Shown: positions 1 to 6,275 of the stretch, piece by piece
Numbering within the stretch: the first letter of the stretch is position 1
Layout of the letters: every line of letters starts with the position of its first letter
Assembly (NCBI GenBank): GCA_003724275.1
Contig: RHFA01000073.1
Location: 1-10,499 of the forward strand
Reading direction: 5' to 3'
Source: Thaumarchaeota archaeon S13
Lineage (GTDB): Archaea; Thermoproteota; Nitrososphaeria; Nitrososphaerales; Nitrosopumilaceae
DNA length: 10,499 bases
The notes under the pieces: generated by a model
The model's input: only the letters and a program-made list of their open reading frames with translations
The model's database searches: none
Told to the model about the DNA's origin: nothing
Position numbers and translations under genes: made by a program

Positions 1-6
1 GGTCAT
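1..6 (-). CDS. Start of next ribosomal operon gene, probably rpl2 (partial)
   Basis: Reading the minus strand past the L23 stop there is one base and then ATG ACC before the window ends. The usual archaeal order is L3-L4-L23-L2, so this would be the start of L2. Only two codons are visible, so the identity rests on gene order alone. Confidence 0.35.
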
Positions 7-7
7 A

Positions 8-274
8 TTAGAGCATTCCTATTTTCGTGGCCAGGTCGCGGGCCCTCTCGGCGCTCTCAAAGCGCACAAAGGCCTTTTTGCCGTATATCGTGCGGGCCGT
101 GTTGACGCCGGCGGCCTTTTGGCCGTATAGCTCCTCGATGGCCTCGGCGACCTGGGACTTGCTGGCCCCCCTGTCCACGATAAAGCAGATCTTCGCCTCG
201 CCCTCGACCATGGCAAAGGTCTTCTCGGTGATGTAGGGCCGCACGACAATCCTAGAGGCCTCCTCGGGGCTCAT
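8..274 (-). CDS. rpl23: Large subunit ribosomal protein uL23
   Basis: An 88-residue protein of normal archaeal L23 length. L23 binds 23S rRNA domain III near the polypeptide exit tunnel and forms part of the docking site for SRP and other nascent-chain factors. The N-terminal RPYITEKTF (about residues 12-20) is the classic L23 signature. It is followed by a basic segment (residues 39-70) ending in YGKKAFVRF. The open frame continues 55 codons further upstream, but that extension overlaps L4 and is arginine/proline-rich GC noise. ATG at 274 gives the expected N-terminus and overlaps the L4 stop as ATGA, typical of translational coupling in this operon. It is the last complete gene of the L3-L4-L23 run. 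Confidence 0.95.
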   Translation of the reverse strand: MSPEEASRIVVRPYITEKTFAMVEGEAKICFIVDRGASKSQVAEAIEELYGQKAAGVNTARTIYGKKAFVRFESAERARDLATKIGML

Positions 275-1086
275 TGCGGCGCCCCCATGGCCTCCAGGTG
301 CGGCGTCGGGATGGAGGCGATCTCGGATATCGCGGCCCTCGTGTAGACTGTGAGGCGCGACGGCGAGGCGCCGGGAGCCAGGTCCAGGACGCTCAGGTCG
401 CGCGCGCGGCGGACCTCGACGCCGGGAACCGCGCCGCACGCGCGCGAGAGCGTGCCGGGGTCCCCGCCGGTCACAAACAGGACGCTCTTGCCGACCTTTT
501 TGGTCCTCCCGCGCAGGGCAGGCTTGCCGCTGCGCCGCGCGCGCGAGAGGAGGCGCTCGACGTCAGAATAGAGGCCCAGCGCGCCGAGGAGGGCGCGGAC
601 GCCCTTTGCCGTGGACGTCGCCTCGACGTCGTCGCTCACGACCAGCGGCAGCGCGGCGCCCTCGGGGACGCGGTGGCCGCGCGAGGCGACAAGCGACCTG
701 TCGGCCGTCGCGGCGATCGCCGAGCAGAGCGCGAGGCGGCGCTCCTTGCGGTTTATCCTCTTGTGGATGACGCGCTCGGCCTTTGGCGGGTGGGCCTGCC
801 TGCCGCCGCGCACGGAGGCGACGCCGGCGGCCTCGCCCTGCCTCCTCCCGCCGCTCGTGCGTATCCTCGCAATCCTCGACTGGCCCTGGCCCGTGGGCGG
901 GTTTGCGGTCCGCGCGACCACGTCCATGCCGGCAGTCGGGTGCGTCCCCTTTGGCTGAAAGTGGCGCGTGTTCATTATCGTGTAGGCGCGCGCGATGAGC
1001 TCGCCGCGCACGGGCGTCTCAAAGACGCGCGGGAGCTCGACCTCGCCGTCGCCCGTGCCGTCGGCGCGCAGGACGGCGACTGCCAT
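271..1086 (-). CDS. rpl4: Large subunit ribosomal protein uL4
   Basis: A 271-residue archaeal/eukaryal-type L4, a primary 23S rRNA binding protein whose long basic loop lines the exit tunnel. Visible family features are the glycine/arginine-rich loop (around residues 60-105, with NPPTGQGQSRIARIRTSGGR and a following RQAHPPKAERVIHKRINRKE stretch) and the C-terminal globular part ending in an LTVYTRAAI segment. The start is at ATG 1086, which overlaps the L3 stop as TGATG. A GTG one codon upstream is also possible. GGAGGTGATC lies just before it, perfectly complementary to the 3' end expected for archaeal 16S rRNA, with the ATG seven bases after GGAGGTGA. The stop overlaps the L23 start. Confidence 0.95.
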   Translation of the reverse strand: MAVAVLRADGTGDGEVELPRVFETPVRGELIARAYTIMNTRHFQPKGTHPTAGMDVVARTANPPTGQGQSRIARIRTSGGRRQGEAAGVASVRGGRQAHPPKAERVIHKRINRKERRLALCSAIAATADRSLVASRGHRVPEGAALPLVVSDDVEATSTAKGVRALLGALGLYSDVERLLSRARRSGKPALRGRTKKVGKSVLFVTGGDPGTLSRACGAVPGVEVRRARDLSVLDLAPGASPSRLTVYTRAAISEIASIPTPHLEAMGAPQ

Positions 1087-2072
1087 CACGCGATCACCTC
1101 CAGTATGTTTGGCTTTGTGGCCTTTGCGGACGCCGGCCTCATCGGCGCGCGCAGCTTGACTAGCCTGCGCGGCGTGCCGGGGACCGACCCCATGAGGACG
1201 ACATAGTCGCCGGCCACGCTGCCAAACCTGTGGTGGCCGCCCGCCGGGTTTATGGGGTCGCCCTCGCCGGCGCTGCCCATGATCATTATCCTCTTGTTGT
1301 ACTCTACGCGCTGGTGCGCGCCCATCTGGCCCGCGCGCGGGACCGTATACATGACATACTGTGGCGATATTGGCCCGAGCGTGCCGAGCTCCCTGACGCT
1401 CTTGCGCGACTTGTGCTGCTTGCGCTTTGCGCCGTAGCGCTTTATGACGCCCTGCCAGCCCTTGCCGCGCGTGACTGCCGCGACGTCTACTGTCGCGCCG
1501 GCCTCAAAGACCCTGTCTACGCCGACCTCCTTGCCGAGGAGGCCGGCGACATACTCGAACTGGGCCGCAACGTCGCCGCCGCCGACTGCGGCCTCAAAGA
1601 CATAGGGCGCCTTTTGGCCAGTGTTGGCGTCCTCGGGGGTGACTGCGAGGACTGCAAATATGCGCACAACCTTTCCTAGCGATGCCCTCGCGGACTCTAG
1701 TGCGCCCTCGGCGCTCTTGAGCGAGAGGCGCCGCGAGACCTTTTTTGGCATCTCGGGGGCGTACACGTCAAACTCGGCGTGGTGGCCGTCGTGGCCGCCC
1801 GAGTAGCCCCTCACGCCGACGACCGTCGCCGGCGGCGTGGCTATCACCGTCCCCATGCTGACGAGCTGCTTGCCGTGGTTTGGCGTGTGCTCGCGGTCAT
1901 CGACGCTGACGACGCGCACGCAGCCGGCCTTGAAGCCGGCGTGCGCGAGCATTCGCGGCTCGCCGGTGACCGCCGGCCACGAGCGGACCCTGGCCTCCAT
2001 CGTGCCGGCGCGCTTGCGCGGCAGGTAGGCAAGGCTGCCCCTGCGCGGCTGGCTGTGCTTCCTGTGCCCCAT
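1086..2072 (-). CDS. rpl3: Large subunit ribosomal protein uL3
   Basis: A 328-residue protein of the usual archaeal L3 length. L3 is an early-assembly protein that reaches towards the peptidyl-transferase centre. The N-terminus GHRKHSQPRRGSLAYLPRKR is diagnostic of archaeal/eukaryal L3. Other family segments are the KGWQGVIKRYG region (about residues 205-215), the tip containing RAGQMGAHQRVEYNKRIM and the C-terminal MGSVPGTPRRLVKLR. ATG 2072 is the first codon of the conserved N-terminus. A TATA-like TTAAAAG centred about 30 nt upstream suggests this is the first gene of the transcript, with almost no 5' leader. The stop overlaps the L4 start. Confidence 0.97.
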   Translation of the reverse strand: MGHRKHSQPRRGSLAYLPRKRAGTMEARVRSWPAVTGEPRMLAHAGFKAGCVRVVSVDDREHTPNHGKQLVSMGTVIATPPATVVGVRGYSGGHDGHHAEFDVYAPEMPKKVSRRLSLKSAEGALESARASLGKVVRIFAVLAVTPEDANTGQKAPYVFEAAVGGGDVAAQFEYVAGLLGKEVGVDRVFEAGATVDVAAVTRGKGWQGVIKRYGAKRKQHKSRKSVRELGTLGPISPQYVMYTVPRAGQMGAHQRVEYNKRIMIMGSAGEGDPINPAGGHHRFGSVAGDYVVLMGSVPGTPRRLVKLRAPMRPASAKATKPNILEVIA

Positions 2073-2097
2073 CCTGGCGGGGAGGGCCGGCGGCGCC

Positions 2098-2110
2098 CCT
2101 TTTAACTATT
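2098..2110 (-). promoter_or_regulatory. TATA promoter of the L3-L4-L23 operon
   Basis: On the minus strand this reads AATAGTTAAAAGG. The TTAAAA core is centred about 30 nt upstream of the L3 ATG, the spacing seen at most other promoters in this window. It implies transcription starts within a few bases of the start codon. It lies between the end of the upstream microprotein gene (2129) and L3, so the ribosomal genes can be transcribed independently of psmA. Confidence 0.65.
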
Positions 2111-2128
2111 GTTGGCCTGTCCGGCGCG

Positions 2129-2233
2129 CTAGCCGAGGAGCGCAGAGACGGCGATCCACAAAAACGCCGCTCCCGCGGCCACGCCTGCGGCGCCTGCGGC
2201 CATGGCCAGGACGAGGCGGCGCCTAGGGCCCAC
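2129..2233 (-). CDS. Single-span membrane microprotein (hypothetical)
   Basis: A 34-residue product from GTG 2233: a short basic head (VGPRRR) and then a hydrophobic Ala/Gly-rich segment of about 24 residues ending WIAVSALLG, consistent with one membrane helix with the basic end inside. GGAGG lies five bases upstream of the GTG, inside the 3' end of the SPOUT gene. The two genes overlap by 11 bases, suggesting coupled translation. An internal ATG (codon 12) would leave only the helix. The hydrophobic pattern and ribosome binding site argue for a real gene, but I recognise no family. It would be the third gene of the psmA operon. Compositional chance in GC-rich DNA remains possible. Confidence 0.45.
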   Translation of the reverse strand: MGPRRRLVLAMAAGAAGVAAGAAFLWIAVSALLG

Positions 2234-3035
2234 CGCCGCCTCCCCCCGGGGCCGCGTCGAGTATGGCCAGGACGCCCATGATCGCCTCCTCCAGGCGGAC
2301 CGTCGCGGTCCGCTGGTTTGGGAAAAAGTTGACCATCGGCTCGCGCGCGCCGCTGCCCCCGAGTATCTCCGGCAGGCCCCTGTCCGGCGCGCCAAAGGCG
2401 ACGAGCGCGCCTCCGCGCCTGGCCTTTCGGGCAGCGGACGCCGCGCGCGCGCGGCCCTTTCTTGACGTGAGTATGGCCGGCCCCTCCCAGGACCGCAGCA
2501 GCGCCGCGAGGCTCGCGCGCGAGCGGACCTCGTACCCCCAGTAGGGCGGCGCCTCGGCGCGCGGTATCTCTTTTGGGTCAGGGCGCGGCGGGCCGGCGCG
2601 CATCTGCATTGTGACGCGCGAGCCCGGCGCGGCGGCTCCGCGGTAGGGCAGGGCCTCGCCGAGGCCGACGTCGACGGCCCTGCCGCCGCGCATGCCGACT
2701 ACGACTCCCTCGCGCACGTCGCCGGCGCGCACGTCGCGCATGCGGCGCGGGACCGTGTGGCTTGGGATCTGCAGCGGGTGCATTACGCCGACGTGGCGCA
2801 GCGCGTCGATGCGCGGATAGAGCGCGCGGCGCAGGTACTGTGGCGTCTCGGCGTAGCGCAGCAGGCCCGTGAGGAGCGAGGCGTCCTCGCGAGTGCCGCG
2901 GTCGCCATAGACATAGACGGCGCGCACGCCAAATATCGCGCACGAGCGCGCTATCGAGGAGGCCTTTCTCGCCTTTGACTCGCGCGTCGGCTCGTCAGAG
3001 ACCGACGAGTCCGGGATTGCGACTGATATGTCCAA
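2223..3035 (-). CDS. Putative SPOUT-class RNA methyltransferase (C9orf114-like, formerly DUF171)
   Basis: A 270-residue protein matching the archaeal C9orf114/SPOUT1-like family, predicted RNA (uridine) methyltransferases with a trefoil-knot SAM-binding fold and an inserted OB-like domain. The N-terminus DISVAIPDSSVSDE (residues 2-15) is typical, followed by a KARKASSIARSCAIFGV helix/strand. The probable insert spans about residues 98-147. The C-terminal knot has LVAFGAPDRGLPEIL (211-225) and NFFPNQRTATVRLEEAI (236-252). The start must be TTG 3035: the frame is closed by the psmA TAG only five codons upstream, and this start reproduces the family N-terminus. No clear Shine-Dalgarno is visible, so translation may depend on reinitiation after psmA. 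The tail is glycine-rich (GGGGGGP). Substrate is unknown here. Confidence 0.85.
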   Translation of the reverse strand: MDISVAIPDSSVSDEPTRESKARKASSIARSCAIFGVRAVYVYGDRGTREDASLLTGLLRYAETPQYLRRALYPRIDALRHVGVMHPLQIPSHTVPRRMRDVRAGDVREGVVVGMRGGRAVDVGLGEALPYRGAAAPGSRVTMQMRAGPPRPDPKEIPRAEAPPYWGYEVRSRASLAALLRSWEGPAILTSRKGRARAASAARKARRGGALVAFGAPDRGLPEILGGSGAREPMVNFFPNQRTATVRLEEAIMGVLAILDAAPGGGGGGP

Positions 3036-3047
3036 CGCGCGCCGGCG

Positions 3048-3788
3048 CTAGGTGACCCTGTCGGCGTACGCCTTGCGCGCCTCGGCGGCGATCGCCTCGA
3101 CGTCCGAGTCCGGTATTATCTCAAAGGAGCGCGTGCCCGCCGGCACGCGGGCCATCCTGACGCGCGCGCCGCTGTCAAGCTCGCTGCGCGACATCTGTAT
3201 CGCCGCCGCGGCGAGCCTCGTGGCCTCGTCGAGGCCAATGTCCGGCGAGTATGCCTTTTCGAGGAACGTCGTGACGCCGTCGCTGCCGGCGCCGATGGCG
3301 ACGGCGTCGTACGAGACGTACGTGCCGCTAGGGTCCGTCAGGAACAGCCTGCCGTCGCCGCCCCCGTCGACTCCGGCGAGTATGAGCGCGACGCCAAAGG
3401 GCCTCACGCCGGCGAACTGCGTGAACTGCTGGCACTGGTCAGAGACGTGCCTGGCGACGGTCTCGACGTCGACGTCCTCGTCGTAGATGAGGCGGTTGCT
3501 CTGCGAGAAGAACCTGGCGTTGTCGACCTGGCTCCTCGCGTCGGGTATGTAGCCGGCCGCGGCGACGCCGATGTGCGCGTCTACCTGGAATATCTTTTGC
3601 AGGCGGTCAGATATCTGGAGCTTGCGCGAGCTCTCCTCGACGCCGATCACGACGCCCTCGCGCGACTTTATGCCCACTGCGATCGAGCCGCGCCTGACGG
3701 TCTCGATCGCGTACTCGACCTGGTAGAGGCGGCCGTCGGGCGAAAACACCGTTATGGCCCTGTCGTATCCCTGCTGCGCCGGAAGCAA
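3048..3788 (-). CDS. psmA: 20S proteasome alpha subunit
   Basis: A 246-residue alpha-type subunit forming the outer rings of the 20S proteasome, where it gates substrate entry and docks regulatory ATPases. The alpha signature QGYDRAITVFSPDGRLYQVE begins at about residue 6, followed by YAIETVRRGSIAVGIKSREGVV. Further family features are the RPFGVALILAG strand and the DPSGTYVSYDAVAIGAGS segment. Alpha subunits are not proteolytic, and no N-terminal catalytic threonine is expected. The frame opens at TTG 3806, but TTG 3788 yields MLPAQQGYDRA, closer to the family N-terminus, and sits 26 nt from the TATA centre, so I prefer it. First gene of an operon with the SPOUT gene (12-base gap) and a microprotein. 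Confidence 0.95.
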   Translation of the reverse strand: MLPAQQGYDRAITVFSPDGRLYQVEYAIETVRRGSIAVGIKSREGVVIGVEESSRKLQISDRLQKIFQVDAHIGVAAAGYIPDARSQVDNARFFSQSNRLIYDEDVDVETVARHVSDQCQQFTQFAGVRPFGVALILAGVDGGGDGRLFLTDPSGTYVSYDAVAIGAGSDGVTTFLEKAYSPDIGLDEATRLAAAAIQMSRSELDSGARVRMARVPAGTRSFEIIPDSDVEAIAAEARKAYADRVT

Positions 3789-3807
3789 CGCGCGCGCCCC
3801 GGCCAAC

Positions 3808-3820
3808 GTTTAATTTAAGT
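3808..3820. promoter_or_regulatory. Shared divergent promoter, psmA (-) and DUF371 gene (+)
   Basis: The AT tract CGTTTAATTTAAGT contains two TTAA blocks flanking one central T at 3814, so it reads as a TATA element on both strands. It is the only AT-rich element in the 52-base intergenic gap. The preferred psmA TTG is 26 bases away on one side and the DUF371 TTG 27 bases away on the other. That is the spacing expected for TFB/TBP-directed leaderless transcription in both directions. Confidence 0.7.
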
Positions 3821-3840
3821 CTAGCCGCGCCTGCGGGCCG

Positions 3841-4257
3841 TTGAGGTTCGAGATCGGGTTTTTTGGGCACGAGTGCGTGCGCGCGCTCCACGAGCGCACG
3901 ATCGAGGTCACGCGCGGGGGCGATCTCACGCCTGCCGGCGACTGCGTCATAGGCGTGGGGGCATCGTGCGCGTGCGCTGGCCTGCCGGAGGCCCTCAAGG
4001 CGCGCCTGCGCGACGCGGGCGCGGCGGTGGCCGTCGAGATCACAGTCGGCGGGATGTCCTTTGGCCTGCGCGGGCGCGGCGACCCCGCCCTGGCCCTCAG
4101 CGACGCGCGCGACATTGTCCTGAGGAGGAGCGCGTACGCGTGCCCGCGCACGCTCGCCGTCGAGTGCGACGCGGCGTCTGACTCTGTCCCGCGCGAGATG
4201 GTCCGCGCCCTGCGCGAGCCAGGCGCGCGCGCGAGGCTCTCAATAGAGGTCTCCTAG
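3841..4257 (+). CDS. DUF371 family protein
   Basis: A 138-residue protein of the archaeal DUF371 family (uncharacterised, widespread in Archaea). The recognised pattern is a near N-terminal GHE-x-V-R-A-LHERTIEVTR strand, then the conserved DLTPAGDCVIGVGA block (about residues 28-41) and a later IVLRRSAY segment (about 92-99). Length fits the family. The start is TTG 3841, which begins directly with the family N-terminus and lies 27 nt from the shared TATA element. A plain cytosolic protein with no membrane segment. Function is unknown; divergence from psmA suggests joint regulation only in the sense of sharing the promoter DNA. Confidence 0.85.
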   Translation: MRFEIGFFGHECVRALHERTIEVTRGGDLTPAGDCVIGVGASCACAGLPEALKARLRDAGAAVAVEITVGGMSFGLRGRGDPALALSDARDIVLRRSAYACPRTLAVECDAASDSVPREMVRALREPGARARLSIEVS

Positions 4258-4262
4258 GTCAG

Positions 4263-4270
4263 ACTTATAG
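4263..4270 (+). promoter_or_regulatory. TATA-like element for the microprotein gene
   Basis: ACTTATAG is centred at about 4267, 32 nt upstream of TTG 4299 and 44 nt upstream of ATG 4311. A related CATATGCG motif precedes the decayed copy near 6138, and another lies near 5274 in the middle unit. Confidence 0.45.
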
Positions 4271-4298
4271 GCGGCGGCTGGCGCGCGCGGGCTCGGCA

Positions 4299-4421
4299 TT
4301 GAGCCCGCTGATGTCAAAGGTCCTCGTCGTAGCGCCCCTCGCGGCCGTCGCCGCGGTCATATTCGGGTTTGGCATATACAACACGCTGTGCAAGAACTCA
4401 AACGTGCCCCTTTCGTGCTAG
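4299..4421 (+). CDS. Cys-tailed single-span membrane microprotein (array unit 1)
   Basis: A 40-residue product from TTG 4299, or 36 residues from ATG 4311. It has a Lys-containing head, a hydrophobic helix VLVVAPLAAVAAVIFGFGIY (about residues 8-27) and a short polar tail CKNSNVPLSC with a cysteine as the last residue. I recognise no family. Support comes from the clean TATA element upstream, a sensible single-helix layout and a related copy at 6169-6275 in which the tail NVPLxC is retained. The TTG start fits the leaderless spacing better and is also present in the copy; the ATG is the conventional choice. The gene converges on the winged-helix gene at 4678. The paired cysteines and membrane anchor are suggestive but do not show a function. 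Confidence 0.55.
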   Translation: MSPLMSKVLVVAPLAAVAAVIFGFGIYNTLCKNSNVPLSC

Positions 4422-4677
4422 GGGCCAGGCCGTCTGGCGGCCTCGCCGCAGCCCGGGCGGAAATGGCCCTTTTGCGGGACAGGATCGCAGTTTGTCTCCG
4501 CCTTGTGCGCCGGCTCCGCGCGAGTGCCGCTTTTGGGTTACGCATGGCGCGCTGTGCAGATCTGTTTGCCCGCCACGGCGAGCGTCTGCCACCCATGCCG
4601 TCCTTTCCTGCCAGCCTTGGGACGCTCGGTGTAACGTGAGAACCCCAATCGCCTTGCCACGGCTCGAGGCGATTCTG
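4422..4677. other. Gap between convergent genes, unit 1
   Basis: There is no convincing coding frame. The open frames on both strands here are arginine/proline-rich and do not keep frame with the copies in the other units. The part from 4518 to 4628 is the unit 1 copy of the conserved block. Confidence 0.6.
4518..4628. repeat. Conserved intergenic block, copy 1
   Basis: This roughly 110-bp stretch aligns with 6326-6437 over its whole length. Shared landmarks are GCGCGAGT, GCTTTTGG, a GCGCGCTGT/GCGCGTTGT core, CCACGG and CCTGCCAGCCTT, followed by a shared ACTCG/CGCTCG end. It aligns more weakly with 5371-5466. Small indels shift the reading frame between copies, so it is not being kept as a protein. 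It ends about 50 bases from the stop of the winged-helix gene in each unit. It could be a shared 3' region, a small RNA or coding remains. Confidence 0.55.
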
Positions 4678-5049
4678 CTACTCGTCGTCATGCACTTTTA
4701 TCTTGCCCTCGCCCTCAAGGGAGTTCAGGGCCTCCATGACAGTCTTGTACTCTAGACCCAGCCTTATGGCAATCTCGCCAGGGTAAAACTGCTCCTTGGC
4801 CTTTATTGCCCTCATTATCCTGTCCTTTAGCTCCTCCAGCTCTGCGGGCGACATTGCAGGAGGGTCTTTCATGGGGCGGCCGCCGTTTCCAAACTCTGCA
4901 ACGATGTCTGGAAGCTGGGAGGGGAGAACGTCGATCACTACCTCGTCGCAGCTGCCATTGCTAGAGGCAGGAGTCAGGAACACCCTTCCCTGGCTCCTGT
5001 CGATCCTCACACTGGCCAATGGCAGCTCCCCTGGCCCCTCCAACGCCAT
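4678..5049 (-). CDS. Winged-helix-like protein, array copy 1
   Basis: A 123-residue protein in two parts. The N-terminal part (residues about 8-53) is strand-rich, with ASVRIDR, GRVFLTPA and the conserved VIDVLPSQLPDIVAEF. After a KDPPAMSP linker come LEELKDRIMRAI and FYPGEIAIRLGLEYKTVMEA-LNSLEGEGKI, the helix-turn-helix plus wing pattern of small DNA-binding domains. The tail is acidic (DDE). ATG 5049 is chosen because a TATA element lies 29 nt upstream and the same start is conserved in the two paralogues. The frame is open further upstream but that part is not shared. I recognise no named family. DNA binding is inferred from the sequence pattern, and N-terminal partner or ligand binding is open. 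Closest relative in the window is copy 3. Confidence 0.8.
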   Translation of the reverse strand: MALEGPGELPLASVRIDRSQGRVFLTPASSNGSCDEVVIDVLPSQLPDIVAEFGNGGRPMKDPPAMSPAELEELKDRIMRAIKAKEQFYPGEIAIRLGLEYKTVMEALNSLEGEGKIKVHDDE

Positions 5050-5073
5050 GATGGCGGCTCCGCCACAGGGGGC

Positions 5074-5083
5074 CAATATAAGA
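5074..5083 (-). promoter_or_regulatory. TATA promoter of array copy 1
   Basis: On the minus strand TCTTATATTG is centred about 29 nt from ATG 5049. The leader between them (GGCGGAGCCGCCATC before the ATG) is closely matched at copies 2 and 3, so promoter and leader were duplicated with the gene. Confidence 0.7.
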
Positions 5084-5526
5084 CTTCGCTGGAATGTGCG
5101 CGCCAGGCCAGGGACGGCGCAAGCATGCCATGCCCATGTTCCGCAAAATGAGCAACCGGGCAGCCCGCACCCTGGGAGCTCGCGCCTGCCCATGATTCGA
5201 CCCGCCCGTGATCGTCGACGCGGCGCGCCATGTGTCCTTGCCAGCTATGCTGCGCAGGACTTTGCGGGGAGCCATATGCGCCCCGACTGCCGTCATGGCC
5301 TGCCCGCGAGATCCTGCGGGAGCCCATGGGGTTTCAGGCGTTCGCGCCGGCCATTTTGGCTTCTAGAGTCGCGCGCGTGTGGGCTCCAAGTCATGCACGG
5401 CGCGTTGCCCGGCGCTGTCGCCTTGCCAGTGCGAGCGAGTCTTTCGAGCCGGCATCATCATGCCTCTAGCGAACGCAGTGTCTCCACCGTCTCTCAATTT
5501 GTGCGCTAGCATTCATGGCAACCTTG
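5084..5526. other. Long gap between array copies 1 and 2
   Basis: About 440 bases with no gene I can support. The first part (to about 5270) is a spacer partly matching 5930-6135. At about 5271-5368 there may be remains of a microprotein gene: a CATATGCG motif and a terminal TTTTGGCTTCTAG resembling the CTTTTGTGCTAG end of the unit 3 copy, but the alignment is poor. From 5371 to 5466 comes the second copy of the conserved block. A long plus-strand open frame running out of copy 1 is the antisense shadow of that gene. Confidence 0.5.
5371..5466. repeat. Conserved intergenic block, copy 2
   Basis: This is the most diverged of the three copies. It retains a GCGCG(T/A)GT start, TGCACGGCGCGTTGCCCGG (compare TGCACAGCGCGTTGTCCAG in copy 3), the GTCTTTCG stretch and a terminal ATGCC. 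It ends about 60 bases from the stop of the next winged-helix gene, as the other copies do. Confidence 0.45.
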
Positions 5527-5895
5527 CTACTCGTCGTCAAGCACCCTTATCTTGCCCTCCCTCTCAAGGGAGTTCATGGCCTCCATGACATCGTCGTAGT
5601 CAAGATCGAGCTCCGTTGCAATCTCGTACGGGTAAAACCGCTCCTGTGCCTTTGTCATATTCATTATCTTTCCCTTTATCTCCTCCAGCTCTTCCGGGGG
5701 CATTGCGGGCCTGTCGGCGCCGGGATGGTCCACGTCCACAAACGCCGCGACAATCTCCGGCATCTGGGATGGGAGAACGTCGATCGTGACCTCGCCTTTG
5801 CGCCCCTCGCCGGACAGTGCCGTCAAAAACACCTTTCCTGATCTCCTGTCGACCCTCACACTTGCCGTGGGGGGATTTTGGGTATCCATCGCCAT
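5527..5895 (-). CDS. Winged-helix-like protein, array copy 2
   Basis: A 122-residue paralogue of the genes at 4678 and 6489 with the same two-part layout: ASVRVDRRSGKVFLTAL (residues 11-27), VTIDVLPSQMPEIVAAF (36-52), a linker that differs from the other copies (VDVDHPGADRPAMPP instead of GNxGRPxKDPPAMSP), LEEIKGKIMNMTK, and the helix-turn-helix/wing FYPYEIATELDLDYDDVMEA-MNSLEREGKIRV. Two residues of the turn region are changed (PYEI for PGEI, ELDLDYDD for KLGLE), and the recognition region is more acidic, so any DNA target may differ. ATG 5895 lies 28 nt from a TATA element; a second ATG two codons in is possible. It is the most diverged of the three, so probably the oldest branch or under different selection. 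Confidence 0.8.
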   Translation of the reverse strand: MAMDTQNPPTASVRVDRRSGKVFLTALSGEGRKGEVTIDVLPSQMPEIVAAFVDVDHPGADRPAMPPEELEEIKGKIMNMTKAQERFYPYEIATELDLDYDDVMEAMNSLEREGKIRVLDDE

Positions 5896-5917
5896 GACGG
5901 CAGCCCCGCCCAAGGGC

Positions 5918-5928
5918 GATATTATAAC
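5918..5928 (-). promoter_or_regulatory. TATA promoter of array copy 2
   Basis: The minus strand reads GTTATAATATC, centred about 28 nt from ATG 5895. The following leader GGGCGGGGCTGCCGTC matches the leaders of copies 1 and 3. Confidence 0.7.
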
Positions 5929-5929
5929 A

Positions 5930-6168
5930 TTTACAGCATGGCTGCGCGTGTCAGGGCCGGCAAGTCGCCGCATGCCAGCCCTGCCCAAGTTCCCCTAGAC
6001 GCGCCTCTGGGCTCCCGCGCCGCCGGCTCTCTCGTCGACCCGAGATCCAGCTTGCCCGTGGCCGCTAGCGCGGCGCGGCTTGCTAGCGTCGCCCTTGAGG
6101 CCACGCAGGATCTCGCGAAGGCTATCTGCTCCGGGCATATGCGCATCTGCCCGCAGGCTTACCGGGCA
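5930..6168. other. Spacer between array units 2 and 3
   Basis: No gene is supportable here. Parts align with 5084-5270: a GCATGCCA(GC/TG)CC motif, a GTCGAC region and an ACGCAGGA...CATATGCG end are shared. This is the evidence that the duplicated unit includes this non-coding spacer and not just the genes. Confidence 0.45.
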
Positions 6169-6275
6169 TTGGGATAGCTGGCAGCAAACGCCCTCGCCCC
6201 CCTGCGGCCATCATGTTTGGGTCTGGCAGGAGCAAAACGCCCCGCAAGAGCCCAAACGTGCCCCTTTTGTGCTAG
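6169..6275 (+). pseudogene. Decayed copy of the Cys-tailed microprotein gene
   Basis: This aligns with 4299-4421. The shared GCATTG at the start gives the TTG codon, but the third codon is now TAG and the ATG of the intact gene has become GCA. About 16 bases have been lost in the helix-coding part, breaking frame. The 3' part is well kept: TTTGGGTCTGGC matches TTCGGGTTTGGC, and AAACGTGCCCCTTTTGTGC then TAG matches the intact copy with one substitution, giving the tail NVPLLC instead of NVPLSC. An internal ATG at 6213 could still express 20 residues, but the hydrophobic helix is gone (GSGRSKTPRKS), so a working membrane protein is unlikely. Confidence 0.65.

Noticed and set aside
275..439. N-terminal extension of L23
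   Set aside because: It overlaps L4, is Arg/Pro/Gly-rich and lies before the normal L23 N-terminus, whose ATG overlaps the L4 stop in the usual way.
274..1206. Long plus-strand open frame of 310 codons opposite L4
   Set aside because: It is the antisense shadow of a clear ribosomal protein gene in GC-rich DNA, composed of Arg/Ala/Gly/Asp runs with no recognisable motif.
5050..5193. N-terminal extension of array copy 1 containing several cysteines
   Set aside because: The extension would include the TATA element and spacer and is not shared with copies 2 and 3; the conserved start is ATG 5049.
4796..5509. Plus-strand open frame of 237 codons across array copy 1 and its upstream gap
   Set aside because: Its first part is antisense to the winged-helix gene and its second part runs through duplicated spacer whose other copy does not keep the frame.
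5084..6168. tRNA or other known structured RNA in the array gaps
   Set aside because: I found no T-arm (GTTCRANNC-like) or cloverleaf pairing by eye on either strand.
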